A DNA stretch of 64,000 nucleotides from Nautilus pompilius. Lineage: Eukaryota > Mollusca > Cephalopoda > Nautilida > Nautilidae. The notes beneath the pieces were generated by a model, which made no database searches, was not told where the DNA came from, and saw only the letters and a program-made list of their open reading frames with translations. The translations under genes were made by a program, and so were the position numbers. The DNA is taken from NCBI GenBank assembly GCA_018389105.1, contig JACATO010001436.1, positions 1-64,000 of the forward strand, read 5' to 3'. Shown in pieces: positions 1 to 10,887 of the stretch. Within the stretch, counting starts at the first letter, position 1. Each line of letters opens with the position of its first letter.

Positions 1-1931
1 TAGGAAATGCTTGGTAGACCTACTACCGGGCTCACACTGAAGCAGTTTCCATCTGGCCAAAACATTGGCAAGTAATAAAACCAACTGCTGCTTTACTTAA
101 GATGGCAGCTGTAGAGAATTTTAAGGAATCATCTCTGCAGCACTCAAAACCTTCAAGCATGGATTTGTAATAGTTCTTTTATAATCTTATGTAGATAAGC
201 AGTTAATAAAGATTGAAATCTGCCAAAGACTTTAATTAGATATACAAAGTGTTTTTTTATAGTCTATTTAATTGACTGATCAGACACAATGTAAGTATAA
301 GGTGGTGACACTCTCTACTTTGCAGATGTGGAGAATGGCTAGGTACTCATCTGAACATGAGTGGGACAAACCAGAGAGATTTATTTAACTGTGATTGTAC
401 ACATAACATTTATTTATACTTTGTGGTTGTTACTCTGGTTGTTCAAATAAACCTGGCCAGATATTATTACAGCAGTGCTCTTTCTAGCCAGGTCAGGCTC
501 AGATTAAATTCTGTTGGATACCATTATTGTGAAGCTTTCTCCCTGATTTCATGTGAATGTCCTGTATATATTGTGGTTTGGCAGCATGGCTGAAGGTAGG
601 TGGTCACCAACCAACTGGCCACAGCACCTTTGTTTGTATATCAACATTTGGCTGCATTTGCAAATGGTCAACTTGGCTATCAATTGACAAAAATATTTGT
701 TTATATTATTTGTTTGAACAATTAAAAATTATTTCTTTTTAAATAATTTCAGTGTTATTCTCTACATTTGTCAAGAATTCTACCAGTGAACGAACAGGTG
801 GCTGGTTTATAGCTGTAGGCTGGTAATTCATCTGCAGATTCTATAGCAAGACTCATTGGTCCGTAAGGCCTCTCTTCCTGATGAATGGTTATTGCTTTAC
901 TATATTATTGGATTTGGTGTAGCTAACTGAGATTAATGATGATGATTTGGGTAAAATGATTATTTTGAATACATAAAATATAGAAAAGTTTTGTTTTTTT
1001 TTTTCTTTCTTTTAACTGTTTAATTATATGGATAAGGGAGATAATTCTGTATTCCCGATTACCTTTTTGCAAAAGAATATTCGAAATTCAAAGGCAAACA
1101 TCTATAAGAAAACTTGGAGCATGCTGAACAGATATAGTATATAATTGTTTGTTTAAAATTATCTTCTAGATATCAACTTTCTGTTTTGCTGGCCATACAG
1201 TTACAACCGAGACAGAGATTCATGGGTTAGCATATTCTCTGAAATAAAGATAGCACTGATAATTGTACTGGATCAGTGATATTTAGTCAAACTTTCCATG
1301 TATCTTTCTAGGTTTTGACAATTTTGTGGGTTTTCTCAAATATTTATATAATCTGTTCCTTTTCTGATTAATGTTTTTAAAGAGGAGGACTGTGTGTCCA
1401 CTGTAACTAGAAAGGTCATCATCTGATGGAGAGACTTAAAACTAGAAAACATACATGTATTTTAGAGTTTACTTGGTTTGTGTTGTACCATTGAAAGTTG
1501 TTTTCTCTTTAGCGTCTACTAACCTGCATTCGGAGATGATGAAGATGTAAAAAGGGAGGATGACCAACTCGCTGATTTACTTTTATTCTTTACAAATTGA
1601 TGAGTTTTCTCTCTTCTTTAACATGGCTATGAGAAGCCACCATGAGTAGAGGAGGAGGAGGTATCATGGAGTTCCATCAGCACCATGTGATTCTAATATA
1701 TCAAGTGCCTTCAGATACCAGTCTCCAGCATCTTTACTTATTGCTGTCTCTGTATCAGTCAAAGTAAATCTTTAATGAAATGAAAATAAGGGAAGGAAAA
1801 AGTTAGTTATGTAATTAAAATATTAATATTATTTTTGTTTAATTAAAGTATTTCTAGATTATAAATCTTTATTAAAAAATTGCACTTTATAAAAGGGTAA
1901 CCTACCATTTCTGTTGTGCAGTTACTAGGAA

Positions 1932-1996
1932 TATAAGGAACACTGGCTGGATACCATTGTGACGATGCTATTCCAGCTGGGTGTCACATGGATGTC
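1932..1996. repeat. Small hairpin element, copy 1
   Basis: Imperfect inverted repeat: a left arm containing CACTGGCTGGATACCAT pairs with a right arm containing TATTCCAGCTGGGTGTC. The loop carries the ATTGTGACGATG core. The same arms and core recur near 26.7, 38.85, 42.06, 44.8 and 53.95 kb, so this is a dispersed family and not a chance palindrome. Confidence 0.5.
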
Positions 1997-2524
1997 AATA
2001 TTTCAGCCAGCTTGATTACTGGGTAGATGTTGACAATTTCCTTGCTTTTATCTGTACAGAATTGTTTCCTTTTTGTGTTAAAAGTTCAAATTAGTTTTTT
2101 GGGGGAGATTTTTATTTAATATTGTACAAGAATAGAAATGGGTGACTTATCTTGTTAATATGATTAGGGGGAATTTAATGTTTTCTCATTTACTCCCCAC
2201 AGTGCCAGCGTAGGGCCAAATCTTACCTCTTTCTCTTTAATAGGAATAATGACCCTAAAACTTCTCAAACCCCTCCCTGCTAAAATCCAGAAAAGGGAAT
2301 TTGATTTTGATAGAATTTCTCCAGATTTGTGTGATATAGATAAATATTGTCTGTCAAAGGTCCAGACCTTGTAACATGCACCCTGTCTGAAGCCACATTA
2401 CGGCCAATAAATAAATATTAAATTCATAAAAATATGTATTCTGTTGCTATTTTAAATGGTTTTTTGATGAACTTTGATTTGCTAATGAGGTGTTTTCTCA
2501 TGATGATAGGCACCACCGATCATC

Positions 2525-2544
2525 AGAGAGAGAGAGAGAGAGAG
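2525..2544. repeat. (AG)10 microsatellite
   Basis: Uninterrupted AG dinucleotide run of 20 bases. Confidence 0.9.
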
Positions 2545-2924
2545 GTCGGTATTTTCTGAGACCTGGAGTGGCTGTGCAGACATTTAACGACAGGCAGCGT
2601 GGGAAAACTGTGATAAAACTGTCTCTTTCTGACCAATAATTATTCCAAACATCACTTTTGTTCTAAACTGATCATCTAATATTAATGTGCAAATAAATCT
2701 GTTAAAACTTATTTTAATAAATATGTCTCTCTATGTCAGCAAAACTCTCTCGTTCACCTTTTGTGTGTTTGCATTAATATTAAATTCTCGGTGAGCCAGG
2801 TAATTAATGATGTTGCTTCTGATGGATATTTGGAGGTGAAGTAATTAAAAATAATAGGTGGATTATTATCAGGTAAATAGGTAGCACATTCTAATCTTCC
2901 AACTTGAATGTTGTTTTAGACTGA

Positions 2925-3215
2925 TGAGGGCAGCCCTGTGGTCCAGAGGTAAGCAACTGGATGGATACCGTTAAAGGCCCAAGTTTGAATCCTGATCTGT
3001 ACTCGCTCAGTTTGTTGCTTCCCCTTAGCATAGTTCTTGCTTTTCTCCACCAGCCAACTGTGAGAGAGCCTCTAACTGTGCCCAGGTCATTTGTTTCTAA
3101 TCATCAAGGTAAATTCACACCTCCTCCCTTCTATCTTAATCCTCTCTGCTGTGTTCTTAACAGAAGTCAGGACTCTCTTGGAGGAAGGCTGCACAAAGGC
3201 AGGTGAGTGAGTTTG
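2925..3215 (+). mobile_element. tRNA-derived SINE, copy with head
   Basis: The head reads GTGGTCCAGAGGTAAGC, resembling a tRNA A box. It is followed about 45 bases on by AGTTTGAATCCTG, resembling a B box. The body then carries the family landmarks: a CTT-rich stretch, CACCAGCCAACTG and CCCAGGTCATTTG. The same order recurs at many positions in the window. The right edge is approximate. Confidence 0.6.
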
Positions 3216-3499
3216 CAATTGTAGCAGGAGGTACAAACAAGGAATAGTTTATGAACCTCATTTATACTGTTGTTTTTTAAATTTAAAATTAATATTATCG
3301 ATGCTGTTTTATTATAAAATTTTTTGGTTTGTATAATTAAAGCTGAGTTTGATAAATAAGTGAAAAAACGGAATTCTCCTTTGCTACAACACCATTGAGG
3401 TGGCCAATTTACTAACAATTGTCTTCCTCTTTCGATAATCCAAGGAAGAAAGAAGAGCAACTGTATGTATGGATCACCAGAGGTAGCATCTGTGTATAT

Positions 3500-3650
3500 G
3501 CATCACCAGAGGTTTCACCTCGGCATGACTACTTCTCACCTTTCCTTACCAGTTGGCTATGTGGGCTTCTTCCGGGTACTACAGTTTCTTCCACATCTGA
3601 ATATGAAAAGTTCTTAGAGGGGGATTTTCTTGGTGACCTGCCATACTAAG
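3500..3650 (+). mobile_element. SINE body fragment
   Basis: Contains the SINE body landmarks ACCAGTTGGCTATGTGGG, TTTCTTCCACATCTGAATA and AAAGTTCTTAGAG in the family order. No tRNA-like head is visible. Confidence 0.55.
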
Positions 3651-3659
3651 AAGTGGTTG

Positions 3660-5315
3660 TGAAGATCTGCTCAGTGTGATGAGAACACAATTCCTACTCT
3701 CGTAACCAGGGAAGTGTATAATAATGGAGAATTAACGTTTTTGTTTGTGAGTTATGTGCTCTTTGATCTGTTCGCTTTTTATAAAGGTTCATATTTCATG
3801 GATTGACGGATCTTAAAGAAAAAAATGAAGAAGCAAAAGAATTCTTTTTTGTTTTCTGGAAGGTCCTAGATCATTGGTATGTCAGAGTCTTCGATACTTT
3901 TGAGAGAGTTGAAGAGAGTCTTACTGATGACTGCTGATTGAAAGAATTAATGAGAGCTTGCTCATGAATTTTGTGTTCATTGATTCAACATATCTCGGCA
4001 ATTTCTGGCATTTGTTCTTTCAGGTTTCTCAGATTCCTTTCTTGCCCAGATCTGTATTATTACCTTTTCCTACTCATCAATCCACAAGTTGCAACAGCTG
4101 GTTGGGATTTGTCGTCAGCCAGGGGACAGGAAGGAGGCTTTTAAATTACTGTTGCCATGAGAGATGTTGGTGAATTCACTGATTTGCGCAGCTTCATGTC
4201 TTGATGACCTGCACGTGTCATCTTCTTCTTGTAGCTGTCTGAGTTTACGAAGATTTGAACATCTGTTCCTCGCAGGCAATTAAGTAAACATTAATTGTCG
4301 AGAAGATGCCCAGACATCTCATCAGTGCACACTGGGGTGCGGTGAGCGTACAGTGGGATTGCAGACTGCTGCTGGCACTGGTGTCTCGAGCAGGTGAAAG
4401 GGATTAAGTTCACCGTAAAATTTGCATTAGATTTTAGGATAAATATTCCCTTCACAATTATTTGATGAGAGATCTATATGGTTACTACACCTTACACGGT
4501 GCATTCCAGGTGGGCTGAGATGTAAGAAGATTCACCCACCTGATCAGTCAGGGTTACCTTCCTCATCCGTCAGTTTTCAATGTTTCACTCTTTGCCAGAT
4601 TATTAATAAAAAAATGTCATCATTTTTATGAGATAACTTGTAATGGAGGTCTCAGGGATTATTTCCTTTTCCTTTGTGGTACTATTGAAGGGATAATGAG
4701 GCTCTTTGTGACCATGTGACTGTTAGCAGCAAATGATTAATGAGGAGCTGGCTAATTTCTAGCTGAGTTGATGGCAGCTGATTATGGACGAAATCTATTT
4801 AATATTAACGTGGAATTATGTACAAATGCTTTCTGCATCTGCTCAATGGAGATAATCAATCTGTCAGATTAGATCTGCATAAACATTATGCCTAATACCA
4901 GTTTTTTATTATCTTTTCGTGAAATCATCTGAAATTCTTTTTAAATAAAAAAAACAATCTGACAGCAGCAAAATGTTTTGCAGAGTTTCTTCTACCTGAA
5001 GATATAAATATATAGAGAGAGAGGTAGGGTAGCTGTTAATTTGTCAACCAAGCCGCTCATCTCATGTCCACATCTCCCCGGGTTTGGGGACAGCAGAACT
5101 CTTCTATTGTTCAGGAGAAGCCGTCTTTTCCAAAACACAAGTATCTCTCATCTCCAGGAATTGATGGCATCGAAACCTGAATAAAATAGGTTTATTTTTT
5201 ACAAAAAGCTTTTCTTTCAGTATAAATGTTTTTATTTTCTCATACATTTAACATTTAATTAGCTTTTTGTTGTTATTTGAAAATTCTTTATCTTTTATTA
5301 CTTCTATTTCTCACA
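3660..5315. other. Non-coding stretch, no gene recognised
   Basis: AT-rich DNA without a supportable exon or RNA gene. There is a short AG run near 5013-5022. Nothing else is recognised. Confidence 0.55.
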
Positions 5316-5660
5316 TTGATGCTCAGTCAGTCACTTCCCGCCCTACTCCGAGTCACGTGATCGCTACGCCGCCATCCCGAGCTGATCGGACCCCTATGGC
5401 GAGGACGCACGGACGCCTTCTGTGCCAGCCGGCTCACCGGATCGCCTGTTGTCATCGCGGATTTCACCTCCTCACCATTCCGGTGTTTAACGATATCCTC
5501 GGTAAATTTTACTCCCTGTCCCACTGAAAGTTTACCTTCCCGTGACCACAGCCCGGTTAGTGGTTGGACCCATCGATAATCGCTGTTTACCCAGTATTCG
5601 CACAAACACCTGTTGACTGTCACCATGGTTACCGCAGCATTGGTCTGGAACAGACGGAGG
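5316..5660 (+). promoter_or_regulatory. CpG-rich patch with E-box, possible promoter or first exon
   Basis: Unlike its AT-rich flanks, this stretch is dense in CpG and contains the palindromic E-box in GAGTCACGTGATCG. An ATG at 5396 opens 35 codons plus one base and runs to a donor-like TCG|GTAAAT at 5501/5502; the predicted peptide begins MARTHGRLLCQPAH. The peptide is not recognised. The case rests on base composition, the ATG and the donor only, so it could also be an old GC-rich repeat. Confidence 0.3.
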
Positions 5661-5810
5661 ATGGTTGGCCAGACCTGGTAAAGGAGCTGTCGGGTAGCGG
5701 GGCCTGATCACATTCTACTCACAACCATCGTATTATTCTCTCAGATTAACTGTATCTTCATTCTCAGGTATCCGTCGTCTGCCTTCCTCTCCACCATTCT
5801 GTTTTGTCTG

Positions 5811-7921
5811 AATAAAAACGAGTCCGCGGAAACTAAGGAAAGGAAAGTTGGTTTTGGGTGCCGCATTTTTAACGAAGAATGGACTCCAAGCCACTTTTCC
5901 AGTGAGCGCCCAAGAAAACGTGTTTGCCTGATTCGTCAACAAACCGTTGGTGTGAAGAAAGTTTCAAACATTAAACGGCATTATCAGACCCGTCATAACC
6001 ATTATGACGATTCCGCTGGGAAAGCACGAGAAGAGGGAGTCGAACGGCTGAGAAACCATCCTACAGAGCAGTCATCCTTTTTCACTAGAACGGTTACAGA
6101 AACATACAGGAACACACTGGCTGGCTACGAGGTGTGGAAACTAATAGCAGAAAGGATGGAGAGTTCTTCAAAGAATGCGTGTTGAAGGTAGTTGATGTTG
6201 TTTGTCCAGAAAAAAAGCAAATATTCTCTTCAATTAGTTTATCGGCAGCATCAGTAACCAGGCGAATTGAAGAAATGGCAACAAATGTCAGAAATGGGTT
6301 AGGCGGCATTTTAAAAAATCTGGACTACTTTTCCATTGTTACGATGAAGGCTCGGATATGACTGATACCTGTCAACTCGCTGTATTTGTGAGAGGTGTAA
6401 CACCAGCTTTTGATATTGTGGAAGAATTCGTACAATTGATTACAATGAAGGACACTAGTACAGGAGCAGATATTTGTGAAAGTGTCATAAACTGGATGAG
6501 GAAAACGAATCTTGATGTATCAAAGCTTATAGGAGTAACCACAGATGGAGCTCCGGCGATGATCGGAGAGAAAAAGGGGTTTGTAACATTACTCCAAAAC
6601 CACCTTGGTCTTGAGCACAAATTAATCAAATTTCATTGCATCATCCATCAGGATGCATTATGTGCCAAGTCATTGAAGTTTAAGGAGATTATGACAGTGG
6701 TCACGAAAACGGTGAATTTTATCCTGTCAAGAGGACTAAATCATCGCCAGTTTCAGGAATTCCTAAAACAAGATGAAGCAGAGTATGGCGACCTTACATT
6801 TTTCTCAAATGTCCGATGGCTTAGCCGCGGAAAAATGCTAGAACGAGTCTATGTGTTGAGGGAAGAGATTGCCAGAGTTTGGAGAGCAAAGGCCAAGATA
6901 CTTCATACTTTCAGGATTCACAGTGGATTGTCAAATTAGCACACTTGGTGGATATCACGACCCACATGAATTCTTTGAATCGCGAGCTTCAAGGGAAGAA
7001 TAAGCTGATATTTGGGATGTTTGGTCATATTACAGCTTTTGAAAGAAAACTTAAATTGTGGGAATTACAACTTCAGGAAGGAAATTACTCTCATTTTCCA
7101 AATCTACAAAATCACAAAGAAGAAACACTACAAGACATGTTTGTGAGGTCTATTAAGGATTTGAGAAGTGAGTTTTCTTCCCGTTTCGCTGACTTCCGGC
7201 ACTATGAATACCAATCTGAACTATTTGGATCTCCTTTCGACATAGATGTGGAGAAAGTGGCAGAAAAATATCAGCTTGAGTTAATAGACTTACAATGCGA
7301 CGATATTTTGAAATCAAAATTTTATTCAGAATCAACTGCTGACTTCTACAAAAAGTGTTTTACCCAGCGGAAAGTATAAAAGCTTATTGCATAATGCGCA
7401 GTTGATGGCATCATTATCTGGAGGTACTTACGCCTGCGAACAACTTTTTTCGAAAATGAAATACACGGAAAAATCGGTTAAGAACAAGGCTGCGCTATGA
7501 CCACCTGGATGATGTTTTGCTCCTGTCATCGACAACTATTTCACCTGATGTTGAGAAATTATCGAAAAATAAACAGAATCAGGTGTCTCATTTAAAAATT
7601 GCCTATTCTAACAGTATTTTGTTTGTGGTTTTCGTTGACTGCATTAGTCCTTAACCTGCTATTCTTGCAGTACAATAGGGTACCTTTTTTTTACCTAAAA
7701 TTACATAAAATCAGTTGTTTTTCCTTTAAACCTACGGAAAAAGTAACTTTCTGGACAGACCCCTCTGAAGTCCAGACAATTTGCTATAGTATTAATACAG
7801 AATGTATATATTCTTTTATATGTACGATGTATGTAATCTGAACATAAATGTACATTAGTAGTATATATCGTACACTGCACAGCTATCCGGCCCGAAGACC
7901 CCAAAAGGTTGTCGACCGCTG
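5811..7921 (+). mobile_element. Decayed hAT-superfamily transposon (GTF2IRD2/ZBED-like)
   Basis: Carries a broken hAT transposase on the + strand. The right end is CAAAAGGTTGTCGACCGCTG, finishing at 7921; its reverse complement starts CAGCGGTCGACAACC, the form of a hAT terminal inverted repeat. The following TTCTATAC could be a target duplication, but I found no matching left terminus or duplicate upstream, so the left edge given is only the start of the coding remnant. An ATT microsatellite begins about 40 bases beyond the right end. Confidence 0.75.
5838..7605 (+). pseudogene. hAT transposase pseudogene with BED-type zinc finger
   Basis: Domestic relatives of this family are the GTF2IRD2/ZBED-like proteins. 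The start region reads RKVGFGCRIFNEEW, then VCLIRQQTVGV and SNIKRHYQTRH, matching the N-terminal zinc finger of that family. The second Cys of the expected C-x2-C is Arg (CGT, about 5934). The DDE/RNase H-fold core follows, with GVTTDGAPAM near 6535, a CIIHQDALCAK segment near 6640 and VRWLSRGKMLERV near 6810. The C-terminal dimerisation region (LSGGTYACEQLFSKMKY, then YDHLDDVLLLSS) lies at 7405-7540. Frame order is 0, 2, 1, 0 with breaks near 6150-6185, 6350, 6900, 7380 and 7470, so no intact protein can be made. Each piece is well conserved between breaks, which suggests moderate age. Confidence 0.8.
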
Positions 7922-7960
7922 TTCTATACCAACATCCACCACTTTCTTACCTTCAAACAC

Positions 7961-7992
<32 letters not shown>

Positions 7993-8003
7993 TATTATTA
8001 TTA

Positions 8004-8043
<40 letters not shown>

Positions 8044-8054
8044 TATTATTATTA

Positions 8055-8089
<35 letters not shown>

Positions 8090-8099
8090 TATTATTATA

Positions 8100-8133
<34 letters not shown>

Positions 8134-8209
8134 TATTTATTATATTATTATTATTATTATTTATTATTATTATATTATTATTCTTATTATTATTATTATA
8201 TCTATTATT
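7961..8209. repeat. Long imperfect (ATT)n microsatellite
   Basis: About 250 bases of ATT/TTA units with one-base slips (TATATT, TATTTATT). The long apparent reading frames of Ile, Tyr and Leu through it are artefacts of the repeat. Confidence 0.95.
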
Positions 8210-10887
8210 GTTCGATGATGAACCCTGTTCTTAAAATATTCAGTTTATTATAACTATTTCATATTAAGACCGACCTTAGGGCCGGAAGTTGACCGTTTCC
8301 GATGGACCCTGAGGTGTTCAGCCTCAGCCCGACTACATCCCTCCATCAGGGCCCGGGTCTCCTCCAATGGCTCTCTTCAGTTTTCAACTTACGACCCCAT
8401 TTATACAAATTGTAAAGGGTTCAATTTAGTCTCCTTTCATCCTCAGCTCAAAGATTAGAGCCGAAAAAACACCGCTGAGGTTGATGATGCAGATGCCGTA
8501 ATGGTGATGATGCCTACAGTTAAGGGGCAGAAAGAGATTCTGGATTTGTATCGTAGAAAAGTGGAGAATTCTCTTTATCTGCTGGAGGAGATCAGCTGGT
8601 TCCCCGACAGCCTTAATATCTCCGGCCCATTTCTCACGTCCCCTGGAGCCTCCACATCAGATGTTCCGCTTGACTTGTTGATCCTTGTCCCTGTCCTCGT
8701 CAATTCCCTTCCTTTAAATGTCCCCAGCGACTTTCATCAGCTTAATTAGCGGTTATTAATATTTTACTTTATAATCAAAAATAGGAGAGATTCTGACATA
8801 TAAAGGAGCTAAACGACGAATAATTACTGGAGGTGGAGGAGGGGCCGGGGCTGACAGAAATCTGGGGCCTATTTCTCAGAAATGTAGGGTTGCCCTCTGT
8901 CCCTCTCAGTTTCTTAAACGTGAGGTTTATTTCCTCCTAGCAAAGTAAATAAGGGATTCTGGGTGGCCGGCCAAACTGCTCTGACCCCGGGGGTAGAGGT
9001 GAGACCGACCACAATACCTGCCTCTGAAACCGACTGGAATCTCTGCGGTCTGTGGTCCGATGGCAATATATTCCTCTCTGTTCGGGCGGGAGACATCAGT
9101 CCAGAGCCCTGAAAATGTCTAGAACACAAACGACGGACGTCACCGTCAGTAGGATAGAAAGCACAGAGATTTCTCCGTCGGGTACAGGTGTAATCAGTCT
9201 ACCTGCACCAGGTAGAGACGGCAGTCTGGAAATAAATTAGTGTTGCTGCTGTATGTCATCGCAATTCAAAATTTAACAACGGAATTCAGAGGGAATGAGG
9301 AGGAAGTCGCCCTCTGTGGTTCCTGCACCTTGACTCCTCCAGCCCCACAGGGAGAGATGTCCCCAGTTAGTAGATCTGTTATTCCACCCGGCTGAGTTAC
9401 TGGCTCCACAGAGATCTCGATTATTCCGATAACATATCGATTGAAAGGTGTGAATATTTTTTTTAATGTAACTAAAAGGAAAATAAATTTGCCCAAAATG
9501 TATCATCAAATTTCTCATGTCTCAAGAATATTTACAACCTGAATATAATTATCTTCACTTGCATATCATTAACCAGCCAAATATTTATGGCAGCATGGAA
9601 AACAAAACTAAAATTTCTCTGAATTCTTAGAAATTTATCCATTATTCTGTTACTGAAAAAATATTTGTAGGCTCAACTTTTACTGTTTATCCTGTGAAAG
9701 ACTAAAAGTCGTCTTGAATTTTCTGTTTGTCCAGTAAATTGTTGTTTTCACTCTTGAATGATGGAGCCCAAAGGACAAGCAGAGGAATCTGTACAGTGAA
9801 TTACAGAACATGTTTTACCCGACCGAAGGAACTGGAGATGAAAATACAGAGGAAGGTGATGGGGGGGGCTGCAGAGTCGATAGCAAAGCTAAATAATTTT
9901 AGGGAACCTTGGCACTGATGTAGAACATAAGGGATGAGAAAAAGTACCAATGTGGCAGAGCGCAACACAACATTTAAAGGGCAGTTTAAAAGGAGACAGG
10001 AAATGAAGATGCTGAGCCGGCACACACCTGCTTGAAAACAGAACTGCTACTGTCAGTAAAAGTTAAGATGAATTCCTAGACAAGTTGTAGTCACTTACAG
10101 CGAAGCAGGAATCAAATTAATAAAGCTCATACCCGTCACTGCACACCATGGTCCCGGCACCGGCTGGTGATGGACAGTGATGACATCAGTGGAAGAGCAG
10201 GCCACAGAGATTTGTCAACGGTAAAAAATCTGACAATGGCCACCATAAGAAGAAACAATCAGACGGACTCTGTAGGTCACAGACAGAACTACTGCTCCAA
10301 TAACTGAACTATCAGGATGATTCAGGACAAATAGCAGGTTTTTGTTATTATCTGTCAAGACGGCATCAGAGTGAAGAAAGACCAGGCAAAAGTTGCTGCT
10401 GTAAACACGAGATTCAATCCGTAGAACCAACTCCAGCAGCCGGGAATCTGCTTCAATCAGCTGCAGAAAAAGAAACTTAATTCCCCCACCAACAATAGCG
10501 GACACTGATCATAGCAGACAAACCTCAAAGATTTCTCTTCCTATTTCATCAGATTCACTTATAGATCAACATCTGCACAGAAATGAAATACACAAAAGTA
10601 GCCATGTGCTGGTGGTTCCACGAGTGAATTCTTCATCCTCTTGCTCCTCAAGCACCGCTCAGGAGACCACGACAGGACCCCAGTCACCAAGGTTGATACC
10701 CCAACACCCCAGCCCCTCTCCTGGGTGGGAGACGTCCTTACAGCTCGACAGACAGGAAGAACAATACAATCTTGGCACTTTCTCACTGCTGCGGAAACAT
10801 GATTCATTATTACAATGCTTTGTCCCCATGGACAACCTGTCAGGTTTATCATCTTATTAACTTGAGCTTCAGCCACCAACAGGTGAA
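8210..10887. other. Mixed-composition DNA, no gene recognised
   Basis: Moderately GC-rich stretches (about 8270-8480, 8880-9240 and 10560-10887) alternate with AT-rich DNA. No domain, splice-bounded exon or RNA gene is recognised. The last 250-300 bases, rich in CA and GA, may be the 5' untranslated region of the retrotransposon starting at 10888, but I could not find the element's true 5' end or a target duplication. Confidence 0.45.

Larger units (their letters stand above)
1..2924. other. AT-rich non-coding DNA, no gene recognised
   Basis: No reading frame here shows a recognisable domain or a convincing exon with splice sites. The stretch holds one small hairpin element and one AG microsatellite, listed separately. 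It is probably intronic or intergenic. Confidence 0.6.

Noticed and set aside
7848-8253. Long frames rich in Ile, Tyr and Leu
   Set aside because: They are translations of the ATT microsatellite.
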